A DNA stretch of 64,000 bases from Cotesia glomerata (lineage: Eukaryota; Arthropoda; Insecta; Hymenoptera; Braconidae), in the NCBI RefSeq assembly GCF_020080835.1, contig NC_058161.1:28282837-28346836 (forward strand), given 5' to 3'. A model generated the notes under the pieces. That model had not been told where the DNA came from. It did no database searches and saw nothing but the letters and a program-made list of their open reading frames with translations. The first letter of the stretch is position 1; each line of letters begins with the position of its first letter. Shown here in pieces: positions 62,251 through 64,000 of the stretch. The translations under genes and the position numbers were made by a program.

Positions 62251-62366
62251 TATATTTTGAGCTCAAAAATCTCAAAAACGTCATAAGTACAATTTTAAGC
62301 GCCCAGGTATGGAATTAGCGGGAAGTTGCAGGGATGGCCTTTAGTGTGAATCGTTTTACTAATTTT
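62250..62366 (-). repeat. Family R repeat, copy 11 (end fragment)
   Basis: Only the AGCTC hairpin, the GGAATTAGCGGGAAGTTGC end and the GATGGCCTTTAGTGTGAATC segment remain, reverse orientation. Confidence 0.75.
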
Positions 62367-62630
62367 TTTATTTATAATTGAGAATTTGCTTTGTCATTTA
62401 TAAAAAATGTAATTAAAAAATTAAATACAAATATTTCTCATTTTTTAATGAACATATTAAATATTCACAGTATTATTTTTAATACTATTCAATAATATGT
62501 TACAAATCTTTGGATATTTCAATAAAACGTTGAAATTTTTTGGTGTGCCCATTGCCATATATTTTATTAGTTCAACTACTGCTCCCGGAGCGTTCAACTG
62601 CTGCGGCTTTTCAGAATTGATTGTTCACTA

Positions 62631-63455
62631 CACGGAAAAAAATTTCTGGGAAAATTTACGATACAATTATTGTAAAGCTGGACTATACTTTCATTACTAA
62701 TAATTGTCAAATGTTTTAGAATAATATTTACTATTTCTTTGCGAAATTTTACAACTTACTATCGTAATTTCACCAAATAGTTATTATATTAAATTCGATT
62801 AGAAAAAGTACAATATTACTATTGTAAAAAGTAAGAGATAAAAAATTCCAGTGCTGCCTTTATATCTTTTCAATAGAAATAACAAATTTTACAATAGTTG
62901 AGTTGGAATGTTTTTCAATTAGTGTGAGTGATGCTTCACTCTGGTGCGCACACGACTCAGTCTGGTATAAACTAATTTTTTCTTGCACACGACTGAGTCT
63001 GGTGCAGAACACAAACCAGTCGGGTTTTAATCTTTCCGTGTGCTGAAGGACATCAATAGTAGCTTACCTCGGATAGTGAAGAGCGAGAGTCTCTGGCTAC
63101 CGACTAAGAGTTCTGGGTTCGATTCCCGGTCGAAAATTCCGATTTGTATTTTCGGTTACTGCAAAATTACCAATGAGTCCAACCTATTATCTTCTTCCTC
63201 CCTAAAATTTCTTTTAAAAAAACTGATTGTCAATTTTTACAATTTTTGAATTGTAAAGTTCACTTACACATCTTGTATAATTTTCTCTATAGTATTCGAC
63301 TTTTTAAGTTTCTAGCTAGTCTTGTTTGTTGAATAAAATTTACAATAGTAGATCGTAAAAGTTAATAAATGAGAAGTATAGTTCACCGTTACTATTTTAT
63401 GAAATAAAAATTAAGATAGTAAAATAGTAAAAATTACTTCAATTTTCTTTCCGTG
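62631..63455. mobile_element. CACGG-ended element with TTTACTATTGTAA words
   Basis: The left end CACGGAAAAAAATTTCTGG and the right end reversed CACGGAAAGAAAATTGAAG are inverted. Flanking dinucleotides differ (TA and TT), so a duplication is not proven. Words such as TTTACAATAGT and TTACTATTGTAAAA recur in both orientations. It contains a tRNA-like SINE head at 63062-63137. Confidence 0.55.
63062..63137 (+). repeat. tRNA-derived SINE head
   Basis: CTCGGATAGTGAAGAGCGAG resembles box A and CTGGGTTCGATTCCCGG is a perfect box B. The following body, TTTTCGGTTACTGCAAAATT and ACCAATGAGT, matches the body after the heads at 32540 and 35513, so it is the same SINE family. Confidence 0.65.
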
Positions 63456-63755
63456 TTCTACTCCTTTCATAGTCTATCTTAAAAACGTTGTAAAAATATA
63501 AATATTCAATTATCTGCGTTATTCTGCGCTTCAATCAATTCAGAATTGTTTATATTTTCATGAAAATCACTTATTTGAACTAAAAATTACATCTTTATAT
63601 GGGTGATTCTCTGTAAGGACGTCTTAAATCTGTACAAAATTGTCCGACCAAATTATTTTTGATTTTATTAGAAAAAAAATTAACAAGGGCTACAAAACTA
63701 TCAGCTTAATGATAATAAATTCTAATGATAATGATGATAATAAATAATAAGTATA

Positions 63756-63827
63756 GACCGGATAGCTCAAATGGTAGAGTAGCCGACATGTCTTCGGAAG
63801 GTTCAGGGTTCGAATCCCAGTCCGAGC
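63756..63827 (+). pseudogene. tRNA-like sequence, Thr(TGT)-like
   Basis: 72 nt that fold as a near-complete cloverleaf: acceptor GACCGGA / TCCGAGC (two mismatches), D arm GCTC-AAATGGTA-GAGT, anticodon arm GCCGA-CATGTCT-TCGGA, and T arm CAGGG-TTCGAAT-CCCAG with a perfect box B. The anticodon would be TGT (Thr), but position 33 is A instead of T. It is probably a pseudogene or SINE head. It lies in IR25a intron 4. Confidence 0.6.
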
Positions 63828-63983
63828 TATCTAATAATTTTTTCTCGCATATTTTATAAACTCACATTAAGATGATCCTCTCCACATTCCTTTCTCAATC
63901 CTTTCCTACCAATATCCTGTTACGTGAATGTGGAACGCTTCACGAAATAATTACCGTAACTCCTATTCTTTCCCGCTTCACAG

Positions 63984-64000
63984 CATTATTAATATTGTAA
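63984..64000 (+). CDS. Ir25a: IR25a exon 5, first 17 bases (cut by window edge)
   Basis: After CTTCACAG the sequence CATTATTAATATTGTAA completes the split Ala codon from exon 4 (GC|C) and continues I-I-N-I-V. This fits the usual IR25a continuation after LKDQ-NNA, which is followed by I-x-x-L/V and then M3 helix residues. The rest of S2, the last membrane helix and the C-terminus lie beyond the window. Confidence 0.7.

Larger units (their letters stand above)
60754..63983 (+). other. IR25a intron 4
   Basis: Donor GTAAGT; acceptor CTTTCCCGCTTCACAG at 63983 with a good pyrimidine tract. It contains two family R fragments, a small foldback, a CACGG-ended element with SINE head and a tRNA-like sequence. 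The rest is AT-rich. Confidence 0.75.

Noticed and set aside
63756..63827. Functional tRNA-Thr gene
   Set aside because: Two acceptor mismatches and A at position 33 argue against function.

Overview
The window is AT-rich eukaryotic DNA that reads as an insect genome, possibly a hymenopteran such as a braconid wasp; the species-level guess is weak. The evidence is one split protein-coding gene, the conserved ionotropic chemoreceptor co-receptor IR25a, together with R1-clade, pogo-like, Tc1/mariner-like, TTAA-type and Helitron-like transposon remnants and tRNA-derived SINE heads. I see no bacterial operons, no CRISPR array and no viral genes.

Layout. 1-24.5 kb is intergenic and almost entirely repeats: TIR elements (1149-2193, 6322-7563), a short retroposon with 17-bp target duplications (2759-3237), copies of an AGCTC-hairpin repeat family here called family R (1-955, 8251-9160, 9624-10380, 21926-23578), three arrays of the palindromic word TGATCA (12.1-13.1, 14.2-15.3 and 16.6-17.9 kb) and an ATAT-word array element (19032-20851). 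IR25a starts at 24767 on the + strand and runs past the right edge. Supported coding exons are 24767-24878, 43237-44396, 52904-53745, 60415-60753 and 63984 to the end. All junctions carry GT/AG sites and the phases agree (1, 0, 2, 2). They encode, in order, a signal peptide, an amino-terminal domain, S1-M1-pore-M2 and most of S2.

The IR25a introns (about 18.4, 8.5, 6.7 and 3.2 kb) are packed with mobile DNA. Intron 1 holds a nested inverted duplication (25255-38941) whose arms differ by clean insertions, giving natural empty sites, plus a Helitron-like element loaded with 140-bp tandem repeats (28359-31916), a TTAA-flanked element (32132-33353) and a pogo-like remnant (38986-40543). Intron 2 holds a 5'-truncated R1-clade non-LTR retrotransposon inserted in the (CA)n tract of a family R copy. 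A second, shorter insertion of the same element lies in the same kind of site 4 kb downstream. Intron 3 holds CCCG-ended elements, two MITEs and two inverted family R copies. Intron 4 holds more fragments and tRNA-like heads.

The most unusual pattern is a group of unrelated-looking elements that share an end of the type CCCGnG-AAAAAA (or CACGGAAAA). Where both ends are clear they are flanked by 2-bp direct repeats, and each is filled with its own palindromic word array (TGATCA, ATATAATTATAT, TGTCATAAAA, CATGAT, GGCAAGCC). Several also contain a Pol III-gene-like segment (5S rRNA-like or tRNA-like). This looks like one capture-and-amplify transposon lineage and is the best candidate here for something undescribed.
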